From Flavobacterium hercynium (GTDB taxonomy: Bacteria > Bacteroidota > Bacteroidia > Flavobacteriales > Flavobacteriaceae), in the NCBI RefSeq assembly GCF_002217285.1, contig NZ_MUGW01000009.1, positions 1-64,000 on the forward strand: a DNA stretch of 64,000 nucleotides, read 5' to 3'. Position 1 is the first letter of the stretch. Each line of letters starts with the position of its first letter. The notes beneath the pieces were generated by a model that was given only the letters and a program-made list of their open reading frames with translations, was not told the DNA's origin and searched no databases. Of the stretch, positions 16,768 to 25,267 are shown one piece after another. The translations under genes and the position numbers were made by a program.

Positions 16768-17709
16768 TTACATTATAAACTTTCCACTAATGGAATTGTT
16801 GTGGTGCACCATGTGCATAACTTCTGCAAATAGAGGCGCACAACTCACTACTCTAATTTTCTTTGATTCTTTCTTTAACGGAATAGAATCGGTCACGATT
16901 AACTCACTTAATTTTGAGTTTTCGATTTTTTCGTAAGCGTCACCAGATAAGATCGCGTGTGTACAAATTGCTCTTACGCTCAATGCTCCTTTTTCGATCA
17001 TCAAATCTGCCGCTTTCGCTAATGTTCCACCAGTATCGATCATGTCGTCTACTAATATTACGTTACGACCTTTTACTTCACCAATCAATTCCATAGTGTC
17101 GATAACGTTGGCTGCTTTTCTTTGTTTGTAACAGATTACTACATCTGATTCTAAAAACTTAGAGTAAGCATATGCTCTTTTTGAACCTCCCATATCCGGA
17201 GATGCAATTGTCAGATTGTCTAACTTTAAACTTTGTACGTATGGCAAAAAGATTGTTGATGCAAATAAATGATCTACCGGTTTTTCGAAAAACCCTTGAA
17301 TCTGATCTGCATGCAAGTCCATTGTCATTACTCTTGTTGCTCCGGCAGCATCTAATAAATTAGCTACTAATTTTGCTCCAATCGGTACTCTTGGTTTGTC
17401 TTTTCTATCTTGTCTTGCCCAACCAAAATAAGGCATAACTGCTGTAATATGTCTTGCTGATGCACGTTTTGCTGCATCAATCATTAGTAACAATTCCATC
17501 AGGTTGTCTGCGCTTGGAAAAGTGGAACACACTATAAAAACGCGCAATCCTCTGATTGACTCTTCGTATGATGGCTGAAATTCTCCATCGCTATACGTTG
17601 ACTTTGTTACTTTTCCTAACGGAATTCCGTATTGTGCTGCAATTTTTTCAGCAAGATAAACACTTTGTGAACAAGCAAATATTTTAGCTTCTGGTTCTAG
17701 GTGCGACAT
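16768..17709 (-). CDS. prs: Ribose-phosphate pyrophosphokinase
   Basis: Makes PRPP from ribose 5-phosphate and ATP, feeding purine, pyrimidine, His and Trp synthesis. The 313-aa length is typical of class I enzymes. Key parts are YSDGEFQPSYEESIRG, the ATP site FGWARQDRK, the metal motif MTMDLHADQIQGFF, and the PRPP loop VILVDDMIDTGGTLAKAADL near residues 215-233. It is leftward and followed by rplY. The start ATG directly precedes the conserved SHLEPEAKIFACSQS. Confidence 0.97.
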   Translation of the reverse strand: MSHLEPEAKIFACSQSVYLAEKIAAQYGIPLGKVTKSTYSDGEFQPSYEESIRGLRVFIVCSTFPSADNLMELLLMIDAAKRASARHITAVMPYFGWARQDRKDKPRVPIGAKLVANLLDAAGATRVMTMDLHADQIQGFFEKPVDHLFASTIFLPYVQSLKLDNLTIASPDMGGSKRAYAYSKFLESDVVICYKQRKAANVIDTMELIGEVKGRNVILVDDMIDTGGTLAKAADLMIEKGALSVRAICTHAILSGDAYEKIENSKLSELIVTDSIPLKKESKKIRVVSCAPLFAEVMHMVHHNNSISGKFIM

Positions 17710-17995
17710 TGTAATTGTTGTTTTTACCGCTGCTTTTATACAATTTTACCCTAACTTGTTACGTAAAGTAAAACCTATATAAATGCCTCGGGTGTAGTTA
17801 GTTGTGTGTGCGTCGTTTTAACGAGGTGCAAATTTATAAAATTTATTGAACACTGAAAGGAAAAATTTAAGTATTTTTAGTAGAATTTTTAATTTTATTT
17901 TTTACATTTGCACCGTGTTAAAGGAATAAGGGCATTTTTTCTTATTCTATTGCGTTAAAATGATCGATCTGATTGATTGTTTTTTCGTCTGCTAA

Positions 17996-18075
17996 GCCCG
18001 GATGGCGGAATTGGTAGACGCGCTGGTCTCAAACACCTGTGGGAAACCGTGCCGGTTCGACTCCGGCTCCGGGTA
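17996..18075 (+). tRNA. tRNA-Leu (anticodon CAA)
   Basis: The acceptor stem is GCCCGGA/TCCGGGT. The D-arm contains AATTGGTAGAC. The anticodon loop CTCAAAC gives CAA, which reads UUG. There is a long variable arm (TGGGAAACCG) as in class II tRNAs, and a T-arm GCCGG-TTCGACT-CCGGC. The anticodon stem has one U-U mismatch. CCA is not encoded. TACATTTG at 17903-17910 may be its -7 promoter element. The 3' end is the junction with the island on its right. Confidence 0.95.
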
Positions 18076-19282
18076 CATTAACGGAAAAGCTGTCATTTTT
18101 GACGGCTTTTCTTTTTTTAATACCTTCCGAAGCCTTGATATTCCTAGTCAGAACCTCAATTACCTCATTCACTTTAGTGGTTCGACAACTCTCATTTCCA
18201 AAGATTAGTTTTTCAGTAAAAATTGAACCCGCCAAAATTCTTTTCCCATTGTAATCCCCATTAAGAAAGAATTCATCTAAATTTCCTAGTAATTCCAATC
18301 CTGAATCAACATAACCATTTACAGAATCTTTTTTAGTTCTTAGAATCTCAATATCATCCTCAACAACACTAAGTTTTCCATTAATACGTTCAATGATTCT
18401 ATCGAACCTATCTTTATCAATGCTTCTGCTTAATAATAAATCTTCTGCATCTTCAATTTGAGATTTGAGGCTTTTTTGAAGGTCAATTTTAAGTTTAAGC
18501 TGATTGTTTCTATCTCCGTTAATTTGAGCTTCGGAATTTCTTAAAACATCTGTAAATAGCTCTTTTATATTCTGGCTAATTTGCAGACCACATAGTATAC
18601 TTGCAATTTTAATATGCGCATCCTCAACTCTAACTCTTGTCTGACATTTATTTCTACAATGATAATAAGCATACTTTTTAGTTCTTCCTGTAGATTTGCT
18701 TCCCGTTATTTGACCTCCGCAAATTTCACATGTCAAAAAATCACGCATTGGAAAATCGCAATTTTTATGGTTTGGCTTTGTATTGTACCATCTTTTTCCC
18801 TTGAAAACATTTTGTACTTTATTAAAAGTAGCCAAATCCACTAAAGATTCATGCCAATGCGCCAAAATAGAATGCAATGCTCCTATTTGAGGTGGCCTAA
18901 GACCGTTTACTATAACTTTCTTGTTTTCGTCAATAATTTCTTCTTTAAACTTGAAATTATTCTTCCATGTATCTATTATTTTTTTTGATGAAGGAAAGTT
19001 ATAATATAGACACGTTTTTTTACACGTTTTTATAAATTCAACTATATCTTCTTTTAAATTTTTTATGTCGATATAAAAGACACCATCATAGTCATTTGGG
19101 ATTTTATTGTTATTAAATGTAAAAAAGTAATTTTCATTTGTATCAGTAACAAAAGAGTATCCGAAGTCAGAAAATTTTGTAATTTCTCCATTTTTATTTC
19201 CTAAAAAAAAGTTTATACTGTTTCCATACTTCAACATTTCAACCGTCAATTCAATAATAACATTTTCTTTAAATAAGCTCAT
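18029..19282 (-). pseudogene. Chimera: N-terminus of DEAD/DEAH helicase fused to C-terminus of large serine recombinase
   Basis: This open frame codes for 417 aa from two unrelated families. Residues about 1-143 end in NGLRPPQIGALHSILAHW, which I recognise as the stretch just before the Walker A motif of DEAD/DEAH helicases of defence-type islands. The helicase motifs themselves are absent. From HESLVDLATFNKVQ (about 144) onward it is the end of a large serine recombinase: a zinc-ribbon region with LTCEICGG and YYHCRNKC, then a coiled coil at about 235-330. The recombinase catalytic domain is missing. The last codons are the antisense of the tRNA-Leu gene and its terminator. The likely origin is a deletion joining two genes (junction near 18850-18866). 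It is probably non-functional. Confidence 0.65.
18085..18117 (+). terminator. Hairpin terminator after tRNA-Leu
   Basis: AAAAGCTGTCA and TGACGGCTTTT form an 11-bp stem with one mismatch, followed by CTTTTTTT. It ends the tRNA transcript. It lies within the 3' end of the chimeric recombinase frame on the other strand. Confidence 0.8.
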
Positions 19283-19516
19283 AGTTATTCGATTTTAAAT
19301 AATCATCATTATTAATCTAAATGAAGCACCTCTAACAAATAAAATCAATAAAACATTATGTTCTTTACGGAAAACCATATTTCATCTAATTTGTTTAATC
19401 CTAACAAGATAAATGAATTATTAACTATTAAGCAATAGGTATAACTACGGGTTTTTATAATTTTCAAAAAAATAAACTCTGATTTACATATATTTGTTTT
19501 TAATAAAATTTACCTG

Positions 19517-21626
19517 ATGAAAATAGAAACAAAAGAGAAAGATAACTTTTATTCAATGGTTGATTCTTTAAAAAAAAGTAGAAGAGCTGACCTTTCAGAT
19601 ATAAATAATGATGATGACATTATTGAAGAATTATACGTTGATGCGTTAGATGGTGATTTCGTTCTCAAATCATGTTTAAGACCAAACACAACTATGTTAA
19701 TAGGTCGAAAAGGAACAGGAAAATCAACTATAATTGCAAGACTTCAACATGAATATAGAAAAGATAATGATAAACTTTCTTTATATTGATGTAAAAACAA
19801 TATTTGAGCAATCTAAAAATTTCAGCTATGATTCAACACCTTATCGTAATTTAATTACAAGTTCAGACCTTGAAAGATACTTAATATATAAAACATTCTT
19901 AAAACAGATAATTGAACAAATTAAATCTGAAGTTAAAACTAACACTCTCAAGTTTTTCCTTGCAAACATTTCTAAAATTTTCGGCACTGGAAAAAAGACA
20001 TATGAAATAGAGTTAGAAAATATTTTTAATGAAATAGAGAAAAATGAATTTATTGACGTTCAAATTCTTAAAGAAAAAAATGTAAATCAATCGTCCAATC
20101 AAAATGTTGAACAAAAAAATGGAAATGAATCATCAAGCGATTTTTCTGTTGGCCCAAATGGAGTGTCAATAAATCTATCCGATAAAAATAACAATTCGTT
20201 TTTTGAAGGGAACAACAATACTTTGGAAGAAAAATATTCAGAAATATTACTAAAATGCTTCAATCCAACAATTATACTTACTAGTATTAAAGGTTTACTT
20301 AGTAAAATTGGAATAAAATATATTGTAATTTGTCTGGATGACTTTTCTGAAATTGAAGAGAGAGCGATGAAAGTCTTTGTTGACACAATCATATCACCAC
20401 TAAATAACTGGTCAGATGAGTATTTCAAATTCAAAATTGCCGCTTACCCTGGCCGAATATATTTAGGCGATATAGACCCACAAAAAATTGAGCAAATAAG
20501 ATTAGATTATTACGACCTATATCAATCGAGAAGAGTGACTGATATTCAAGCTGAAGCACAAAGAAGTGTAAAAAAACTATTAACTACAAGAATACAATAC
20601 TTTTGTAAACAACCTCCTGAATATTTTTTTGATATTACAACAAAAGTGACATTAGATGATTATTGTAAAATGTTATTTGATATCACATCAAGTGTACCAA
20701 GAAATGTTGGCTGGATTCTTTGGTATGCCTATCAAAACAGTATTTCAAAAGACCAAAAAATAACTTTAAAAGACCTTGAACTCGCATCAGAAAAATATTT
20801 TTCAGACTCAATAAATCCATATTTTTCAAAAAATATATTCATGCGTGAGCCTTTTAATATTAAACTGGAAAAATATCATTTAAAAGAATTATTACAGAAT
20901 ATTATTAATTCTTCAAAAACAAATAAACGCGAAATACCCAATCTAGATTCTAAAATATTTCAATTAGATAAAGAAAAACCACCAACAAGTCACTTCTATA
21001 TCGATAGTAATTTTGAGGAAATTCTGTCATCCTTGGAACTAAACTTTTTTATCACTAAATATAATGAGCAAAAAGACCAAGACAGCCAGAAAGTAATGAG
21101 TTTTTATTCATTAAATTATGGATTATGTATGAAAGAAGATATCTTTTATGGAAGAGGAAGTGATAGGAAATATGTAATTCAGAGAAGATTTAATTATACA
21201 GATATAATCAAAAAATATATTTCATCCGCTAAACAAATTAAATGTCAAAACATTGAATGTAATAAAATTTATAGTTATGAGACACTACAAAGCTTACAAC
21301 TATTTAATATGTTATGTCCCACTTGTAGGGTAGGGAATTGCGAAATAGAGCATGTAAGTGTTGATATACCAAATGTTTCAGAAGCAATACAAATTCCAGA
21401 ATTTGATATAAATCTTTTAAATTCTCTTAATATTGAATCTCCCCAATATCCTTCAGCACTTGCACAAGAACTCGATTGCACTTATCAAAAAGTATCTAAG
21501 CGCTCAATTAAACTTAAGGAGTTAGGATTAGTTTCTAGTGAAAAAAGAAGATTGGACACTAAAATAGGTGAGAGAACATATTATACATTAACAGAAAAAG
21601 CAACGACAACTTATTTTAGTGAATAA
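19517..21626 (+). pseudogene. ORC/CDC6-like AAA ATPase, frameshifted
   Basis: Two overlapping frames make one protein. The first (19517-19789) gives RRADLSDINN...EELYVDALDG followed by Walker A GRKGTGKST. The second frame continues from YIDVKTIFEQSK to 21626. Joining RKDNDKLSLY to IDVKTIFEQ near 19780-19790 restores a continuous family sequence of about 700 aa, so the coding sequence is off by one base. VICLDDFSEIEE near 20330 fits a Walker B. A four-Cys zinc ribbon (CQNIECNK...CPTCRVGNC) lies near 21250-21345, and a winged helix (SALAQELDCTYQKVSKRSIK) is at the C-terminus. I recall this LYVD...RPNTT...GRKGTGKST group as ORC-CDC6-type ATPases in islands. The ATG at 19734 is an artefact of the shift. 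TATATTTG at 19489-19496 may be its -7 element. Confidence 0.6.
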
Positions 21627-21651
21627 GTTTGAATTCATAAATAAATCATAA

Positions 21652-22302
21652 ATGCCAAATTTGTTTAATCCAACTAAATTTAGCATGTTTACTTTTTTCA
21701 ATGAAGTTAGAGAGAAGAATGCAGAATTTAAAAAATATAATTCTCAGATTAAGGTATCTTCTGATAGTTCATTGTTTTGCACAGATTTAGATGAAGACGT
21801 TATTTTCTTAAAAATTGCAACTAGTAATAATACAAATGAAATATGGGGAACTATGAAATTAAGCTATCTACTAATTTCAAATCACTCATATTATGTTGTA
21901 GAAAAAATTGCTACAGCAGAAAAATATAGAAAACAAGGAATCGCAAAAATTTTATATAGTTTTGCTGTTGAATTAGAGTTAAATATTATGAGTGATTCAA
22001 CTCAAACATCTTTCGGTTCAAAAGAAATATGGTCAAAATTCTCTATATATTTCCCCAATAAAAATGTTTATATAATAAATACCAAAACATTAAGCAAGAG
22101 AAAATTCATTACACAACCAGAGCAAAATATATGGGGAAAACAAAGTGATGAAGATTTTGATTTGTTAGAAAATGACGACAAACTATATCTTATCCACGAA
22201 ATGTTTTTATCAAACGCTATAACTAAAGCTCAAGAATTATTTTTTATGAATAATCTCAAAGTATTAAGTGACAAGCATCATATTCGTTTAACATTAGAAT
22301 AA
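21652..22302 (+). CDS. GNAT-like acetyltransferase in the island
   Basis: This 216-aa protein has an acetyl-CoA-binding pattern IATAEKYRKQGIAKILYSFA (about residues 84-103), equal to the RxxGIA turn and helix of GNAT enzymes. It is followed by LNIMSDSTQTSFGSKEIWSKF, seen in GNAT proteins of phages and islands. The remainder is unknown. It begins 25 bp after the frameshifted ATPase gene and is likely co-transcribed with it. It is the only open frame of the island that looks intact. The substrate is not known; it may modify a protein or the partner ATPase. Confidence 0.6.
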   Translation: MPNLFNPTKFSMFTFFNEVREKNAEFKKYNSQIKVSSDSSLFCTDLDEDVIFLKIATSNNTNEIWGTMKLSYLLISNHSYYVVEKIATAEKYRKQGIAKILYSFAVELELNIMSDSTQTSFGSKEIWSKFSIYFPNKNVYIINTKTLSKRKFITQPEQNIWGKQSDEDFDLLENDDKLYLIHEMFLSNAITKAQELFFMNNLKVLSDKHHIRLTLE

Positions 22303-22350
22303 AATTGTAGAACAAGGTAAATTTATTTTAAAAACTATATATAAAATCAA

Positions 22351-23099
22351 ATGAGTTTTAGTAAACCTTTTCATAGAAATTATAGACCTTTAAAACAAAG
22401 CCCTAATTCAGGATACAGTAGCTGGGCTTATATTGTAGACCATCAATATTCGGCCAATCCTGAATATTATACACGAGCATTCTCAATCATTCAACAAGAT
22501 ATTCTCAAGTTATTTGAATTTGTTGAACCATCAGATACTAACAATTCGACCTATTCTTTTAGAATACATGAGCTATTAACTAGGATTTGCATTGAAGTCG
22601 AAGCAAATTTTAAAGCAATACTTCGAGAAAACGTTCTGAAAATAGTTGGAACATACATGATTTTTTTATTGTAAATAAAACACATCATTTGGATGATTAT
22701 TCTATAGAATTACCTTTTTGGAAAGGAAGTAAAAAAATTAGAAAACCTTTTTTTGAATGGAAACAAGGCAAACCTTTACCTTGGTATCAAGCCTATAATA
22801 AATCTAAGCATGATAGGGTTCATAATTTCGAAACTGCTAATTTTAGCAATCTAATCGATGCATATGCAGGATTATGCGCGTTACTTTCTTCTCAATTTAG
22901 AACAGAAGATTTTAATCCAGGTAGTAAAAGTCTTGGAGTAAATACTGATTGTTATTTTGGAGGTGGTTTTGGCATAGGCAATTTTTTAATTGTTGATTTT
23001 CCAGATGATTGGAGGGATGATGAACTCTACGATTTTGATTGGTCAAATCTTAAAAATGATAATATTCGCTTTAATAAAATTAATTATGACACAATTTAA
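22351..23099 (+). pseudogene. Conserved island protein of unknown function, frameshifted
   Basis: The first frame (22351-22674) gives SFSKPFHRNYRPLKQSPNSG, then RIHELLTRICIEVEANFKAIL. The second frame gives WNIHDFFIVNKTHHLDDYSI upstream of its ATG at 22689, then YQAYNKSKHDR and ends at 23099. The sequence flows from one into the other at about 22640-22660, so one base has been lost, perhaps in the AAAA run there. I recall an intact single-gene family of this type, but no function. The helical IEVEANFKAIL and NKSKHDR parts would be compatible with a HEPN-like protein; this is only a guess. Confidence 0.5.
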
Positions 23100-23204
23100 A
23101 GATATAGAAGAGTAATATTATTTATTTAATTTAAGGTATGCGAAAGATAATTTCTTCAAATCTTCAACAAATAAGTTCGACAATTCAGCTTTAAATGGTA
23201 CGTA

Positions 23205-23234
23205 AAACCTCTTCTTAACGGAAGAGGTTTTTTT
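23205..23234 (+). terminator. Strong terminator at right end of island
   Basis: AAACCTCTTC and GAAGAGGTTT form a perfect 10-bp stem with a six-base loop, then TTTT. Just before it are GTTCGAC (23175-23181) and GGTAC (23197-23201), words that also occur in the tRNA-Leu 3' end. This could be the original tRNA terminator displaced by the island. The rest of the 295-bp gap 23100-23394 holds nothing else that I can identify except the promoter at 23346. Confidence 0.75.
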
Positions 23235-23345
23235 AGTTTTGTGAGTTTCTCGTTTTATTTTTCCTCTTAATATTTTACTACTGCTTATTATTTATTCTAC
23301 AACAATACGCTACAAATGAATTTGTTAAAATTCAATCTAAAAATA

Positions 23346-23375
23346 TTGTTTTTCAGCTATGTTTGCATAAATTTG
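23346..23375 (+). promoter_or_regulatory. Promoter of the toxin-antitoxin pair
   Basis: TTG (23346-23348), 19 bases, TAAATTTG (23368-23375). The ATG of the 51-aa gene follows at 23395. Confidence 0.7.
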
Positions 23376-23394
23376 TAGTCTAAAATAATTAGTT

Positions 23395-23550
23395 ATGGCA
23401 ATTGCAATCAAATCAATACCTGTTTTAAAAGACAAAGCAGCAAAAGCTTTTGACTCTGCAGTTACTACAAATACTGCAAAAAAAGCTACAGTAGATTTCT
23501 CTAAGCAAATGTCTACTGCATCTAAAATATTAGCCAAAGCAAAAATATAA
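23395..23550 (+). CDS. Small protein, probable antitoxin
   Basis: This 51-aa basic protein begins MAIAIKSIPVLKDKAAKAF, has KKATVDFSKQMSTASKILAK towards the end and closes with AKI. It is rich in Ala and Lys, helical, and has no signal or membrane segment. It is followed after 5 bp by a GNAT gene of toxin-like type and has a good promoter 20 bp upstream. Small gene first and acetyltransferase second is the layout of GNAT toxin-antitoxin operons. It does not look like the DUF1778 ribbon-helix-helix antitoxin, so the binding mode would differ. Confidence 0.6.
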   Translation: MAIAIKSIPVLKDKAAKAFDSAVTTNTAKKATVDFSKQMSTASKILAKAKI

Positions 23551-23555
23551 TTGAT

Positions 23556-24164
23556 TTGGCTTTTCTTTTAGACAAATGCACTCTCCAAGTTTATGACGCT
23601 ACTATTAGTGCTTGTTGTGACAATTTCGATTGCGGCAACGATGATTTAAACGATTTCTTTCAAAAAGACGCTTTGCTTTATCAATCACAATTACTTGGCA
23701 AAACATATTGCTTTACATTAGATGAAAATCCAAAAGAAATAGTTTGCGCCTTTACTATTTCAAATGACAGCATAAAAACCACCCATTTACCAAACTCGCG
23801 AAAGCAGAAAGTTAATAAAAAGATTTCTAATCAAAAACGTATGCGTACTTATCCCGCTGTACTAATAGGAAGACTTGGTGTTAATAAAAATTACCGTAGC
23901 GTTAGAGGAGAAAACGACAGAACTGGGAAACAATTAATGGATTTTATTAAATCATGGTTCGTAGACGGAGCAAATAAAACCGGCTGTCGTTTTATTGTTG
24001 TAGACTCCTACAATACACCAAGTCCATTAAAGTATTACAAACGAAATGATTTCGAAAACCTTTTTAGTACTGAAGAACAAGAAAAAGAGTTTACCGGACT
24101 AGACTCAAGCGCTATTTTAAAAACTCGCTTACTGTATTTTGATTTGATCGTTTTACATAATTAA
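23556..24164 (+). CDS. GNAT-family acetyltransferase, probable toxin
   Basis: This 202-aa protein starts with FDCGNDDLNDFFQKDALLY and GKTYCFTLDE, a common opening of this GNAT group. The acetyl-CoA region follows: VLIGRLGVNKNYRSVRGEND then RTGKQLMDFIK (about 108-138). VVDSYNTPSPLKYYKRNDF is the usual last strand and helix. GNAT toxins acetylate aminoacyl-tRNA and block translation; whether this one does is inferred from its partner and size. Only a TTG start is available (23556), five bases after the antitoxin stop, which would keep toxin translation low and coupled. It lies just outside the island terminator. Confidence 0.7.
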   Translation: MAFLLDKCTLQVYDATISACCDNFDCGNDDLNDFFQKDALLYQSQLLGKTYCFTLDENPKEIVCAFTISNDSIKTTHLPNSRKQKVNKKISNQKRMRTYPAVLIGRLGVNKNYRSVRGENDRTGKQLMDFIKSWFVDGANKTGCRFIVVDSYNTPSPLKYYKRNDFENLFSTEEQEKEFTGLDSSAILKTRLLYFDLIVLHN

Positions 24165-24300
24165 ATCGAAACTAAAAATTAATTACAGCGTCCATAATTA
24201 TTTTATTACTGTTGGATATGAAAAAATCATTTCCAAATATTTTACCCTTCAACTAATCCCAAAAATTGTATTTTTGTGTAGTTCAACAAAAAGCAGGCAA

Positions 24301-24371
24301 AATGTATCATACATTATATAGATGTATCTTACAGGAACCTTACTTTTTTTATTTGTAATTATTTATCTTTG
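24301..24371 (+). promoter_or_regulatory. Operator-like palindrome and -7 element of second XRE gene
   Basis: AATGTATCATACATT at 24301-24315 is a perfect palindrome around one base. It is followed by TGTATCTTACA. TATCTTTG at 24364-24371 is a -7 element 6 bp before the ATG. The promoter of the XRE gene at 97 aligns with this region (AATGTAACATA, TGTATTTTAC, TATCTTTG), so these are candidate autoregulatory sites. Confidence 0.5.
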
Positions 24372-24376
24372 AGCTT

Positions 24377-24760
24377 ATGAACACACCGACAAAACAAAAT
24401 CACATAGGACGTAAAATAAGTCGTATTCGTGAACTAAAAGACATGAAACAAGAAGCTTTAGCAATAGCTATGGGAACTAATCAACAAACTGTTTCTATGT
24501 TGGAAAACAGCGAAGAAATTGATGATGAAAAACTTATAGAAGTGGCAAAGGCTCTTGGCGTAAGTGTAGAAGCAATTAAGAATTTTTCAGACGAAGGCAT
24601 CATTAATTACTTTAATACTTTCAACGATAATTATGGAAACATTGGAAATTATCACTGCTCATTCAATCCTCTAGACAAAGTAGTTGAACTTTACGAGCGT
24701 ATGGTTTTAATAGAAAAAGAAAGAGCTGATTACTGGGAAAAATTATCCAAAGAAAAATAA
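24377..24760 (+). CDS. XRE-family helix-turn-helix regulator (paralogue)
   Basis: This 127-aa protein shares most residues with the XRE regulator at 97-489. The HTH runs from KISRIRELKDMKQEALAIAM through TNQQTVSMLENSEE to ALGVSVEAIKNFSDE, and the C-terminal FNPLDKVVELYERMV is conserved. The middle (about 73-95) differs most. It lies just downstream of the toxin-antitoxin pair but has its own promoter-like region. The two regulators may recognise the same or similar operators and cross-regulate. Which genes they control cannot be told. Confidence 0.85.
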   Translation: MNTPTKQNHIGRKISRIRELKDMKQEALAIAMGTNQQTVSMLENSEEIDDEKLIEVAKALGVSVEAIKNFSDEGIINYFNTFNDNYGNIGNYHCSFNPLDKVVELYERMVLIEKERADYWEKLSKEK

Positions 24761-24779
24761 ATCTTCAAAATAAACATTT

Positions 24780-25256
24780 TTATAGCGAAGAAACCTCGCA
24801 ACTCGCCTGATGCAAAACGGGAAAATTGCAAGAGTTGGCGATAAAACACAACTGGTTGGCTTTGGTATGCAATGCAATTGCCAAATCGACTTTATCGGCA
24901 TTGGCAATAATAACTTTTGGGTTTAGTCGCGCCTCAATAAAACGTCCGCTGCCATCTGGAGCAACTTCGAGTGTTGCTTCGGCATGATCTGAATATTCCA
25001 GCACTTCTATTTGATTTTGAGCGCAAACGTATAAATACGACATCATGTGGCAGGAAACCAAACTGCTCAGCATTAAATCTTCCGGATTATACAATTCAGG
25101 ATCGCCCTTGAAGGCTTTTGCAGCAGAAATGTCCAAAACTGGTTTTCCTTCGACTATAACAGTGTGACTTTTACTGTAGAATCGCTTTGTTTGATTTGCA
25201 GAAACAGGTTTAGACGTCCATTTTCCTTCTGCTTTGAATATGTGATTTGCTGCCAT
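24780..25256 (-). CDS. OsmC/Ohr-family protein
   Basis: This 158-aa protein has the OsmC fold pattern: a beta-rich N-terminus, PEDLMLSSLVSCHMMSYLY with the first redox Cys at about residue 69, and CFIANSCNFPVLH with the second Cys near residue 144. OsmC proteins reduce organic hydroperoxides with the two cysteines. It lies 11 bp downstream of the GntR gene on the same strand and is probably co-transcribed with it. Why it is next to galactose genes is not clear. Confidence 0.85.
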   Translation of the reverse strand: MAANHIFKAEGKWTSKPVSANQTKRFYSKSHTVIVEGKPVLDISAAKAFKGDPELYNPEDLMLSSLVSCHMMSYLYVCAQNQIEVLEYSDHAEATLEVAPDGSGRFIEARLNPKVIIANADKVDLAIALHTKANQLCFIANSCNFPVLHQASCEVSSL

Positions 25257-25267
25257 TTTTGTTTTAA

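Noticed and set aside
17924..17947. Attenuator hairpin GAATAAG/CTTATTC before tRNA-Leu
   Set aside because: Only seven pairs of A/T-rich stem, no coding leader; it would be cut off in the tRNA precursor in any case.
19734..19780. ATG at 19734 as an independent start of a 630-aa gene
   Set aside because: The gene would lack Walker A, which lies in the preceding overlapping frame; a frameshift explains both frames better.
18029..24164. Insertion sequence or complete prophage
   Set aside because: No transposase, terminal inverted repeats, capsid, terminase or replication genes are seen; only a recombinase remnant is present.
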